This document shows positions 1-6,573 of a stretch of 17,294 bases of DNA, piece after piece. The notes under the pieces are model-generated. The model saw only the letters and a program-made list of their open reading frames with translations, was not told the DNA's origin and did no database searches. This DNA is from Chloroflexota bacterium (lineage in GTDB: Bacteria > Chloroflexota > Limnocylindria > Limnocylindrales > CSP1-4). The DNA lies in assembly GCA_021789355.1 (NCBI GenBank), contig JAJYJR010000049.1:1-17294 (forward strand), given 5' to 3'. Every line of letters begins with the position of its first letter. Position 1 is the stretch's first letter. Both the position numbers and the translations under genes were made by a program.

Positions 1-434
1 CGTTCGACGCGGTGGCCGCCGTGACCGTTCTCTGCTTCACGGCGGATTCGGCGACCGCCCTGCGCGAGATGGCGCGCCTGCTCAAGCGCGGGGGCCGGCT
101 GGTCATCGGGGAATTGGGGTGCTGGAGCTGGTGGGCCGCCGGGCGCCGGATCCGGGCCTGGCGCCGGGGCGGGCCGTGGCGCGCCGCCAGGTTCTGGACG
201 GCCTGGGGCCTCCGCCGCCGCGTGCGTGCCGCGGGCCTGGTGCCGCGCCGGGTGCGCGGCGCGGTGTTCTACCCGAGGAGCGCTTTCGCGGCGCGCGTGT
301 TCGCGCCGTTCGACGCCGCGCTCGGCGCCCTGACCACCGTGGGCGCCGCGTTCATCGCCGTCGCGGCGGACAGGCCGGCAGATGCGGCGGGACCGGCTAC
401 CGCCGGTGTGAGCGCGGGAGGATCGCGTGGCTGA
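1..434 (+). CDS. Class I SAM-dependent methyltransferase, C-terminal part (5' end outside window)
   Basis: The reading frame is open from base 3 and stops at 432-434, so the start lies left of the window. The visible part runs from the middle of the Rossmann fold: an FDAV/VTVLCF strand (post-motif II region), then an ARLLKRGGRLVIGELG segment. This is the usual 'leader loop plus strand 5' of class I methyltransferases. An Arg/Trp-rich helical tail and a VFYPRSAF segment follow. The SAM-binding glycine motif is not in the window. Substrate cannot be told. It overlaps the next gene by 8 bases, which suggests translational coupling. Family assignment is from pattern recognition of the C-terminal half only. 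Confidence 0.75.
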   Translation, partial: FDAVAAVTVLCFTADSATALREMARLLKRGGRLVIGELGCWSWWAAGRRIRAWRRGGPWRAARFWTAWGLRRRVRAAGLVPRRVRGAVFYPRSAFAARVFAPFDAALGALTTVGAAFIAVAADRPADAAGPATAGVSAGGSRG

Positions 435-726
435 GCGATACGACGTCCTCGCCTTTGGTACGCATCCGGACGACCTGGAAGCCGTCATGGGCGGCACCGC
501 CGTGGAGCTGTCGAAGGCCGGCCTCAGAATTCTGTTCGTGGATCTCTGCGACGGGGAGCCGGCGCGCCACGCCCTGCGCGGCGTGCGCCGCGAGCAGGCG
601 GAGCGGGCGGCGCAGACCCTGGGCGTGCAACGGACGGTGCTGGATTTTCAGGACCGGCTCATTCGAGACGCGGCGGAAACCCGCATCGCGGTCGCGCGCG
701 GGGGCGCACTCCGCCCGCTTCCTTGA
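427..726 (+). pseudogene. PIG-L/LmbE-type deacetylase, 3'-truncated
   Basis: The GTG start at 427 follows a GGGAGG ribosome-binding site and overlaps the preceding stop. The first 90 or so residues match the N-terminus of PIG-L family zinc-dependent N-acetyl-sugar deacetylases. They show a VLAFGTHPDD metal-binding motif (residues 7-16), then GGT, a VDLCDGE strand-turn and the VRREQAERAAQTLGV helix. The family normally runs to 220-270 residues with a second His/Asp metal motif. Here the frame leaves the family after ETRIAVAR (about base 700) and stops at 724-726 inside a hairpin. The protein would lack much of its active site, so it is called a truncated gene. The break coincides with the left arm of the inverted repeat at 703-741, suggesting a recombination junction. 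Confidence 0.75.
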
Positions 727-741
727 CGGGCGGAGTGCGCC
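703..741. repeat. Perfect 15-bp inverted repeat (hairpin)
   Basis: The arm GGCGCACTCCGCCCG (703-717) is matched exactly by its reverse complement at 727-741, with a 9-base loop that holds the stop of the truncated deacetylase gene. There is no T-run on either side. It could be a high-GC bidirectional terminator between convergent genes, or the terminal structure of an element that truncated the left gene. The sequence shows the repeat directly; the role is open. Confidence 0.7.
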
Positions 742-774
742 TGTAAGTCACCTAGCGCTTGGAGTCGACGGCCC

Positions 775-1878
775 TCACAACCCCAGATCCTGACGCAGGT
801 TAGCATCTGCGTCCTCCTTCGCCGCCATTCGACCGTAGGTGTCAGCCATGGATCGCAGCATCGCCGCTGTACGTGGGAAGCGAACTGCCACGGCAGTGGC
901 AGAGCGCGCATATCGTTCTGCTGTCGCTCGCTCATCCGTGCCGCCGTCCGTCAGCCTCTTCGTAACCACACCGCGGCCATTGAACATCCCCATGTCGAAT
1001 CCTCGCTCTAGCTCCTTGCTTGCAGCCTTCTCTATGATCCCGCAAACCGCAGGGTGCGGCCACTGCGCGTCGGGGCCTGGAGGAACGTGAATTAGCACCT
1101 GCCCGATCTCGGTGTCTCCTATCGCTCGCCTTCCCGCCGCTTCAGCCAGGCGGCGTGCTTCGGCTACCCAACCGACCAGTGCGTCGCCATCGACCGTGCC
1201 GTCCACGCGGCAGCCGGGCGGAGTGTGCCAGGAGTCAAGGAGTTCGTGTGCCACTCGCCAGCGTCCTTGCTCCTCCGACGTGAGTTGGCGTCGCTCCTCT
1301 CCCTCAGCGTGATAGACGAGTGAGAGCACCTCGATGAAGAACTCCGGATTCTCGGCAAGTTCGCGGTGAAGGAGTCTCGGCTTGTGATGACGGTGGTCCA
1401 GCAGAGGCAGATAGGCCCACTCCACCCGCGCCAGCCGCACTTGGTCTACGCCGTCCGCCTCTTCCAGAGTGTCGATGAGCTCCTCAACGTGATAGGCAAA
1501 CTCGGCGTCTGGTCGTCCGCCCTCCCCGAGTTGCGAGACCGCCCTCTCAAGCACATCCAACACAAGGCCAATCGGCAGGCCACCTGGGGTGACGCTTCGG
1601 TAGATTCCGAGAATCTGAATTGCACCCAGTGCCAGTCCGTGCTCCAGGTACTTCTCGGCCGCAGCCACGCACGAAGTCTGATCCTCCAACCCAAAGGGCG
1701 GCATCATTCGCCAGTATGCTCCCTCCGTATCCTTCCCGTATTCCGCAGCCAATCGCCACGCTTCAGCGCTATGCGGCAGCGCCTTGAGAAACGCCACCCG
1801 GTGCTCGGGTGTCCATGTTTCAGCCCGCGCCTTGAGAGTATCGCGCGCCCACTCCCACCCGCGGCGCTTGTGAGGGGG
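775..1878 (-). pseudogene. C-terminal fragment of a large uncharacterised protein
   Basis: The minus-strand frame is open from a stop at 1945-1947 down to a stop at 775-777. A GTG at 1797 would give 340 residues, but protein-like sequence (WEWARDTLKARAETWTPEH) continues upstream of that GTG to about 1860-1878 with no plausible start. The gene has therefore lost its 5' end. The fragment is helical, with TPR-like stretches (VAAAEKYLEHGLALGAIQIL). It ends in a block, RGVVTKRLTDGG, then a PRTAAMLRSMADTYGRMA helix. From memory (not checked), such C-termini occur on very large bacterial proteins in defence-type islands. Function is not recognised. G+C is visibly lower than in the rest of the window. 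The break abuts the recombinase fragment on the other strand. Confidence 0.6.
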
Positions 1879-2138
1879 TACATCTCGATGCCCGGTACAA
1901 GCGCCTGCGTCGCGTCTGGTCGTCAGCGTGCGGTGAGGTCGGGGTCAGGATACGGCTCCACGACCTTCGTCATTGCATGGGTCAATGGAGCGTTGACGCG
2001 GGCGTTCCGGAAGCGAAGGTCCAGGTAGCGCTACGCCATTCGACGCCGGGAATGACGCGTCGGTACACCATGAGCAAGGACCGCCACGAGGTCGCGAGAG
2101 CGATGGGCGCAGCCCTGATGCGGAAGGTGGCGACATGA
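1872..2138 (+). pseudogene. Tyrosine recombinase (phage-type integrase), C-terminal catalytic fragment
   Basis: The plus-strand frame through 1896-2138 (stop TGA 2136-2138) reads as the last ~80 residues of a tyrosine recombinase. It has a YKRLRRVWSSAC helix, then box II LHDLRH (1956-1973) carrying the His and second catalytic Arg. DAGVPEAKVQVALRHS follows with the third-position His, then the M-T-R-R-Y-T segment with the nucleophilic Tyr, and a basic C-terminal helix. The N-terminal arm-binding and core-binding domains and the first catalytic Arg are absent, so it cannot be active. The left limit is approximate: the frame is open further left but stops looking like an integrase near 1872-1890, where the minus-strand fragment also ends. 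The tRNA-Lys 3' half lies 79 bases downstream, the usual int-att layout. Confidence 0.75.
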
Positions 2139-2217
2139 GCGAGCCGCACAGTCTGTCGCACAGCACCGCCGATACACCTGACGCGCGGAAGGGTGTAACG
2201 CCTTGTGCAGAAACGAA

Positions 2218-2259
2218 TGACCGGGGTGGGCCTCGAACCCACGACCTGCGGATTAAAAG
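2218..2259 (-). other. 3' half of tRNA-Lys(UUU): probable attachment-site remnant
   Basis: On the minus strand, positions 32-73 of a tRNA can be placed base by base. The anticodon loop CTTTTAA is at 2253-2259 (anticodon TTT at 2255-2257). The 3' anticodon-stem strand TCCGC is at 2248-2252 and variable bases AGGTC at 2243-2247. The T-arm GTGGG/TTCGAGG/CCCAC is at 2226-2242. The 3' acceptor strand CCCGGTC plus A73 is at 2218-2225. The 5' half is missing: no GACCGGG acceptor partner or D-arm lies upstream, and the 5' anticodon-stem bases mismatch. A tRNA that begins at the anticodon loop is what tRNA-targeting tyrosine recombinases leave at an element boundary. The neighbouring integrase fragment supports this. 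Confidence 0.75.
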
Positions 2260-2451
2260 CTCGCGCTGGCAGGAGTACCAGCGGCCACCACCGGTGCCTA
2301 TCTGCTATCTCGCAAGCCCTCACAAAGTAGCGCAAGTCTCGCTCGTTCCGTCGGCCACCGCTAGAAAGGGGCACACATTGGGGCACACAGTACGTATCAG
2401 GCCCAGGGCGCTCTAAGCCCGCCATACCGGAGAAGAGGATGGCGTGGGGGC
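2260..2451. other. Non-coding stretch beside the tRNA remnant
   Basis: Together with 2139-2217 this makes nearly 400 bases without a gene, broken only by the tRNA half and a putative promoter. I see no ORF with coding character here. A short direct repeat, GGGGCACACA twice (about 2367-2386), is the only regular feature; it could be an arm-type recombinase site but this is speculative. Confidence 0.4.
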
Positions 2452-2480
2452 TTGACAGGGGCGAGGCACGGAAGTGACAT
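2452..2480 (+). promoter_or_regulatory. Possible promoter of the metal-resistance operon
   Basis: A consensus -35 hexamer TTGACA (2452-2457) is followed after 17 bases by TGACAT (2475-2480), which keeps only three of six -10 consensus bases. An AT-rich patch, TTTGTACATTAG, follows at 2480-2492. It lies 45-70 bases ahead of the GTG of the first operon gene. The spacing is right but the -10 is poor, so this is tentative. Confidence 0.3.
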
Positions 2481-2524
2481 TTGTACATTAGCGCAACTAT
2501 ACGTCTCTTGGAGGTAACAGGGCG

Positions 2525-2944
2525 GTGAACACGACAACCGAAGCGAAGCCGCGGTACGGGATCGGGAAGTCGGTCCCGTTGCCCTACGAGCAAGCCGTGG
2601 AACGAACGCGCGAGGCGCTCCAGCAGGAGGGCTTCGGCGTACTCACGGAAATTGACGTGAAGGCGACATTCAAGAAGAAACTTGACGCGGAGTTCAAGAA
2701 GTACATGATCCTGGGCGCCTGCAACCCGCCGCTCGCCTGGCAGGGCTTCCAGGCCGAGCCCGACATCGGGCTCTTGCTGCCGTGCAACGTCATCGTCTAC
2801 GAAGAGGGACCGGCGCGCAGCCGGGTGGCGGTGCTCGATCCGCTCGTACAACTCGGCCTGACGGGGCGGCAGGACATCGAGCCGCTGGCCGGCGAAGCAC
2901 GGAAGCGGCTCGAACGCGTCCTCAGCGCGCTACCCAGCGTGTGA
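2525..2944 (+). CDS. DUF302 domain protein
   Basis: The GTG start at 2525 is preceded by GGAGGT nine bases upstream. The 139-residue product begins YGIGKSVPLPYEQAVERT, then GFGVLTEIDVKATFKKKL. After that come GACNPPLAWQGFQAEPDIGL and LLPCNVIVYE, the conserved blocks of the DUF302 family. No signal peptide or membrane segment is seen, so it is probably cytoplasmic. One Cys sits in the GACNPP block and one in LLPCN; both positions are common in the family and could bind metal or a thiol, though no activity is established. It is first in a nine-gene plus-strand run and is followed 58 bases later by an ArsR regulator, so co-expression with the metal-efflux genes is likely. Confidence 0.85.
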   Translation: MNTTTEAKPRYGIGKSVPLPYEQAVERTREALQQEGFGVLTEIDVKATFKKKLDAEFKKYMILGACNPPLAWQGFQAEPDIGLLLPCNVIVYEEGPARSRVAVLDPLVQLGLTGRQDIEPLAGEARKRLERVLSALPSV

Positions 2945-3002
2945 CGGCCCTTCAGCCGGTGCAGCGCGAGATCACCGCGACATCCTTCATCGGAGGGCGC
3001 TG

Positions 3003-3464
3003 ATGCCTCACCGTTCCGCGGTTCGCGTCTTCCAGGGTTTGGGAGAACCGACGCGGCTGCGGATCGCCGCGCTCCTGGCGGCGACCGGAGCACGGGCTTG
3101 CGTGTGCGAGTTGAGCGATGCTCTCGACGAGCCTGTCTACAAGGTGTCGCGTCACCTCAACGTCCTTGAAGGAGCCGGACTCCTTGCCAGCACCCGCGAG
3201 GGCCGCTGGATGTACTACGCGTTCACACATCCGGCTCCATTGGGCGGTGCACTGAAGGCCACCCTGACGGGCCTCGGCGACTCGGTGGGGCAGCTGGCAG
3301 GAGATCGGCAGCGGTTTGCGGCCAGGCTCGCGCTCCGCGAAGGCGGCCGGTGCGTGGTGTGGAAGCTGGACCCGGGGCAGCTTGGGCGCCCGAGGACGAC
3401 CCGCCAGAGGACGGCCGGAAAGGTGCGCCGGCGCACGAGCCAAGTGGCCGCGTTAGTTCGCTAG
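3003..3464 (+). CDS. arsR: ArsR/SmtB-family metal-responsive repressor
   Basis: The ATG at 3003 has GGAGGG five bases upstream. The 153-residue product has the ArsR winged helix-turn-helix: GLGEPTRLRIAALL (helix 1-2), the metal-sensing helix with C33-V-C35-E-L, recognition helix YKVSRHLNVLEGAGLL, and wing STREGRWMYYAF. The Cys-Val-Cys motif in the DNA-binding helix is the alpha-3/alpha-3N type site for As(III)/Sb(III) or Cd/Pb in this family. The protein normally ends near residue 110; here an Arg-rich tail of about 40 residues (from RTTRQRTAGK) is added and resembles no known domain. It most likely represses this operon, perhaps from the promoter region ahead of the DUF302 gene. Which metal it senses cannot be told from sequence. 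Confidence 0.88.
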   Translation: MPHRSAVRVFQGLGEPTRLRIAALLAATGARACVCELSDALDEPVYKVSRHLNVLEGAGLLASTREGRWMYYAFTHPAPLGGALKATLTGLGDSVGQLAGDRQRFAARLALREGGRCVVWKLDPGQLGRPRTTRQRTAGKVRRRTSQVAALVR

Positions 3465-3615
3465 CCTCGGCTTGCCATGTCCTTGAACAGCACCGCGCGC
3501 GCCTGCGGCCCGGCAGCCGGTGTGGCATGGCAACCTGCCGGTCGCTTCAGCGGCCCACACAGGACTACGGACCATGATGGCTGCGCCATCGCGGCGCAGG
3601 AGAGGGGAGATCGTC

Positions 3616-4401
3616 ATGACGGCATTTCGTAACACTCTCGTCACCACGCTGGTCACCGCGGCGGTCCTAGCCGTAAACCCGGCCCTGGGACAGGTGCCAG
3701 CGGACAGCGGCACGCGCGAGATGAGACAGCGCTTGCAGACGTTGCAGCAACAGCTCGACGAACTCCATTCCGCCCGGGATTCCGCATCGCGCCAGCACCT
3801 GATGCACCAGAGCTGGCAGGGCATGCAGGACTACATGGGCTGGATGCGCGACCGCTGGGGCGTAGGCGACCCATGGATGATGGGCGACGAGGGGATGGGC
3901 TGCCCCATGATGGGCGGCGGCACCGGTGCGGCCTGGTCGCTCCCGCAGGGGATGAGTCCCACCCGGTACTGGCAGCAGATGCGCGACAACATCCAGTTGA
4001 TGCAGCGGCAAATGGGCAGAATCGCCCAGAGCGCCGACTCCCAGGAGCGGCAGCGTCTGCTGCGGGAGCACTGGCAGACGACGTACCAGAACATGCAGAC
4101 CATGCGCGGCATGGGCTGGATGTGGGCCGGACCGATGGGCCCGGGCATGATGTGGAGGCGGATGCCTCGCGTCGGGGCCGCCAAGCCACTGCCGGAGCCC
4201 GGCTCCCCGGGTGCCACCCTCGTCGCCACCTACTGCACGCAGTGTCACGCCGCCCCATCGCCTACGCTCCACACGGCAGACGAATGGGCAAGCGTCACGA
4301 GCCGCATGCAGGTCCACATGGGCAGTTTCCCCGGTGTCAAGACGCCGAGTGAGGAGGAGATGCGGACGATCTTGGCGTACATGCGGGAGCATGCACACTG
4401 A
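3616..4401 (+). CDS. Secreted Met-rich monohaem c-type cytochrome-like protein
   Basis: The frame is open from 3520, but the ATG at 3616 is chosen. It has an AGGAGAGGGGAG-type site just upstream and starts directly with a signal peptide (TAFRNTLVTTLVTAAVLAV, cleavage likely after PALG). The 261-residue product then has a Gln/Arg-rich coiled-coil (MRQRLQTLQQQLDELH) and a Met/Trp-rich middle (repeated MGW, WMMGDEGMGCPMMGGG, MGPGMM). A C-terminal haem-binding CTQCH (C207, C210, H211) is followed by about 50 residues, with several Met as possible sixth ligand. The Met clusters resemble copper- or silver-binding proteins. It is probably a periplasmic metal-binding or electron-transfer partner of the operon; this role is inferred from position and composition. 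It is followed 51 bases later by uppP. Confidence 0.8.
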   Translation: MTAFRNTLVTTLVTAAVLAVNPALGQVPADSGTREMRQRLQTLQQQLDELHSARDSASRQHLMHQSWQGMQDYMGWMRDRWGVGDPWMMGDEGMGCPMMGGGTGAAWSLPQGMSPTRYWQQMRDNIQLMQRQMGRIAQSADSQERQRLLREHWQTTYQNMQTMRGMGWMWAGPMGPGMMWRRMPRVGAAKPLPEPGSPGATLVATYCTQCHAAPSPTLHTADEWASVTSRMQVHMGSFPGVKTPSEEEMRTILAYMREHAH

Positions 4402-4452
4402 CTGAGTATCTCGAGGCGGCCCACGGACGTCCCCCTCAGCGCTCTGGGATAG

Positions 4453-5508
4453 ATGCACGACTACCTGCTGAGTCTGGTGCTGGGCGTCGTCGAGGGCGTG
4501 ACGGAGTTTCTGCCCGTCAGCTCGACCGCGCACCTTCGCATCTCCGAGGCGTTGCTCGGCATCCAGCTCGGCGACGGCTACTGGAAGATGTTCGCCATCG
4601 TGATCCAGCTCGGCGCCATCTGCACGCTGCCGATCTACTTCCGGGTGCGGATCGCGGCGTTCCTGCGAGGCTTCGCGGAGGCGCGCCGCGAGGGCAGGAG
4701 CGTCGTGGCGCATCCTCTCACCCTGACGGCGGTGGCGTTCGTCGTCACCGCCGTGCCATCGCTCCTCCTCAGCAAGGTGATCGGCCAGCACCTGGAGAGC
4801 CTGGTGGTGATGGGAACCTCGCTGGTCGTGGGTGGCATCGTCATGTGGGTCGTGGACTGGCTGTTCGCCCGCGGCGCGCTCCGCACCCGCACAGAGCAGA
4901 TGGAAGGCATGGGGTTGGGGCAGGCGGTCTGGATCGGCCTCTGCCAGATCGCTTCGGCCGTCTTCCCCGGCACATCCCGCTCGATGGCAACGATCTCCGC
5001 GGGACAGGTCGCGGGGATGACGCGTGCCGCGGCGCTTGAATTCTCCTTCTTCCTCTCGATGCCGACGATGGTCGCGGCGACCGGCTACGACCTCTACAAG
5101 ACGTTGCGCGAGGGGCAGGCGAGTGTGCTGGGCGGCGCCGTGCTGACGGCCCACGGCTGGTTGGTGCTGGGCGTCGGGTTCGTCGTGTCCTTCGGCGTGG
5201 CGTACGGCGTGGTGGCCTGGTTCATGAGCTCGGTCCGGCGGCGCGGCTTCATGCCGTTCGCCGTATGGCGGATTCTGGTGGGCGCAGGGGTGCTCCTGTG
5301 GATGGTGCAGCCCACACCGTCCCACACCACTGCGAGATTCATGGATCGGCGGGCGCGGGAATGCGGAGCCCCATCATCCTCTAGCGACTCACGAAGCATC
5401 TGGTTCACGGCGGCCGGCACCTACACCCCGGTTGTTTCCGAAGACCAACTCGATGTGAAGACAGCGGCCCCCTACGAGATCTCCGCGCGCATGAGTTCAT
5501 CCCGGTGA
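4453..5508 (+). CDS. uppP: UppP/BacA-type undecaprenyl-diphosphatase (PbrB-like)
   Basis: The integral membrane enzyme cleaves undecaprenyl diphosphate to the monophosphate plus Pi. The first catalytic block, E14-G-V-T-E-F-L-P-V-S-S-T-A-H-L, and the second, PGTSRS (172-177), are both intact, with six to eight hydrophobic segments between 1 and 285. The family ends near residue 275-285, at VWRILVGAGVLLW. Here the frame runs on for about 65 residues of hydrophilic, non-homologous sequence (from MVQPTPSHTTARF), which looks like read-through after loss of the native stop. In the pbr lead-resistance operon an UppP homologue releases phosphate that precipitates Pb in the periplasm. Its position between a metal-sensor gene and a P1B ATPase fits that use rather than cell-wall housekeeping. 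Confidence 0.9.
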   Translation: MHDYLLSLVLGVVEGVTEFLPVSSTAHLRISEALLGIQLGDGYWKMFAIVIQLGAICTLPIYFRVRIAAFLRGFAEARREGRSVVAHPLTLTAVAFVVTAVPSLLLSKVIGQHLESLVVMGTSLVVGGIVMWVVDWLFARGALRTRTEQMEGMGLGQAVWIGLCQIASAVFPGTSRSMATISAGQVAGMTRAAALEFSFFLSMPTMVAATGYDLYKTLREGQASVLGGAVLTAHGWLVLGVGFVVSFGVAYGVVAWFMSSVRRRGFMPFAVWRILVGAGVLLWMVQPTPSHTTARFMDRRARECGAPSSSSDSRSIWFTAAGTYTPVVSEDQLDVKTAAPYEISARMSSSR

Positions 5509-5527
5509 AAGGAATGGCGCGGGTCCC

Positions 5528-6181
5528 ATGAGTGCGACCGCCGTGTTCCTGACCGCTCTGGGACTGCTCATTGTGGCCGGGCTGTGGTGGCGAGGTGCCG
5601 CCCACCGGCGGCGACTGCCCTGCCCGGCATGGCTCGCCGTATTGCTGGAAAACCCCTACATGGGCACCGTCGCCGGGGCCGCCATGCTGCTCGACCGAGC
5701 GGAGGTCGCGCCAGGCATGCGGGTGCTCCACGCGGGGTCCGGCCCGGGCCGCCTGACGATACCTGCCGCCGAGCGGGTGGGGCCCTCGGGCGAGGTCGTC
5801 GCGCTCGACGTGCAGGACGCGATGCTCGCGCGTGTCCGGAGCCGCGCCTCCGGCCGTGGTCTCGTCAACATCCGCACGGTGCTCAGCGACATCGAATCAT
5901 CCCCGCAGCGGCCCGAGGTCGGCGCGGGTGGTTTCAATCGGGCGCTGCTCGTCACCGTCCTGGGCGAGGTCCCGAATCGGGAGAGCGGCATGCGGGCGCT
6001 TCACGCAGCGCTCGCGCCGGGCGGCCTGCTCTCGGTCACCGAAGTCATCCCGGACCCACATTACCAGGGCCGCGGCACGGTCCGGCGGCTGGCCGAGTCC
6101 GCGGGCTTCCGGCTCGACCGGGTGTTCGGCACGCGGCTCGCGTTCACCATGAACTTCCGCAAGCCGACGGGCTCGCCCTGA
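5528..6181 (+). CDS. Membrane-anchored class I SAM-dependent methyltransferase
   Basis: The 217-residue product starts with one N-terminal membrane helix (VFLTALGLLIVAGLWW), then a short LPCPAW linker. A methyltransferase domain follows with motif I HAGSGPG (68-74), where the usual Asp after VL is His, and acidic motif II ALDVQD (D94 region). ALLVTVLGEVPN is motif IV-like and APGGLLSVTEV precedes strand 5. The C-terminal RGTVRRLAESAGF and LAFTMNFRKP blocks are typical of a small membrane-associated methyltransferase family I know from metal gene clusters. The substrate is unknown. The start follows uppP by 19 bases with AAAGGA upstream. The stop TGA (6179-6181) falls where homology to the downstream ICMT gene begins, so the end of this gene is also a recombination junction, though the methyltransferase domain itself looks complete. 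Confidence 0.82.
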   Translation: MSATAVFLTALGLLIVAGLWWRGAAHRRRLPCPAWLAVLLENPYMGTVAGAAMLLDRAEVAPGMRVLHAGSGPGRLTIPAAERVGPSGEVVALDVQDAMLARVRSRASGRGLVNIRTVLSDIESSPQRPEVGAGGFNRALLVTVLGEVPNRESGMRALHAALAPGGLLSVTEVIPDPHYQGRGTVRRLAESAGFRLDRVFGTRLAFTMNFRKPTGSP

Positions 6182-6504
6182 GAGACGGACACGACTTGAT
6201 CACGGTCGGCGTGCAGGGCGTCTTCGGCACCCGATGCACGCCACCTTCTGGCTCTTCGGAGTTGCGCAGGCGCTGTCGTTGCACAACTGGATCGCCGGGT
6301 TTTCCGGCCTGGTGGCCTTCGCGCCGCTGTACTACGTACGTGTGCCGCGAGTGGAGCGAATGATGCTGGAGTGTTTCGGGCCAGAGTACGAAGCGTACAT
6401 GGTCCCCACGGGCCGGCTGCCCCCGCGCCGGCCTCGGGGTGAGGTGGCGAGATGACGCGCGCGTCGCCCTGGCGCACCCCGTTCGCCCACCGCACCTACG
6501 CCGC
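6172..6504 (+). repeat. Direct repeat copy A (broken ICMT 3' end plus ATPase 5' end)
   Basis: This segment aligns with 7430-7763 at an offset of 1258, becoming 1259 after one lost base. Over 222 compared bases I count about 24 differences, so identity is close to 89 percent. It carries the last third of an ICMT gene and the first ~17 codons of a P-type ATPase gene starting at 6452 (residues MTRASPWRTPFAHRTYAA), after which homology stops. Confidence 0.85.
6178..6455 (+). pseudogene. Isoprenylcysteine carboxyl methyltransferase family, truncated and frameshifted copy
   Basis: Compared with the intact ICMT at 7109-7714, only the last ~90 codons remain. LRDGHDLITVGV is readable first; then one base is missing (between about 6205 and 6225) and the frame shifts. 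From 6234 the original frame continues as MHATFWLFGVAQAL and ends with the ATGA overlap into a relic ATPase start at 6452. The 5' two thirds, with the first membrane helices, are gone. The copy is therefore a dead duplicate rather than a second enzyme. Many differences are scattered through it, so the duplication is not recent. Confidence 0.85.
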
Positions 6505-6573
6505 GTACGCCACGGCGGCTGGCTGGTCGCGGGCGCGCGCTGTCACTTGGACCCGCGGCACCACTGGCGCCTG

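Noticed and set aside
1366..2028. 220-codon plus-strand ORF
   Set aside because: It runs antisense to the better-supported minus-strand fragment and then crosses the integrase fragment in the wrong frame.
2190..2290. Complete tRNA-Lys gene
   Set aside because: No 5' acceptor strand GACCGGG or D-arm exists upstream of the anticodon loop, and the 5' anticodon-stem bases mismatch, so only the 3' half is present.
3472..3533. 8-bp inverted repeat TTGCCATG / CATGGCAA between arsR and the cytochrome-like gene
   Set aside because: The arms are 46 bases apart and short; likely chance, with no supporting T-run or operator-like spacing.
3667..5325. 552-codon minus-strand ORF
   Set aside because: It is antisense to the cytochrome-like and uppP genes, is His/Asp/Arg-biased as expected of a GC-rich mirror frame, and has no motif.
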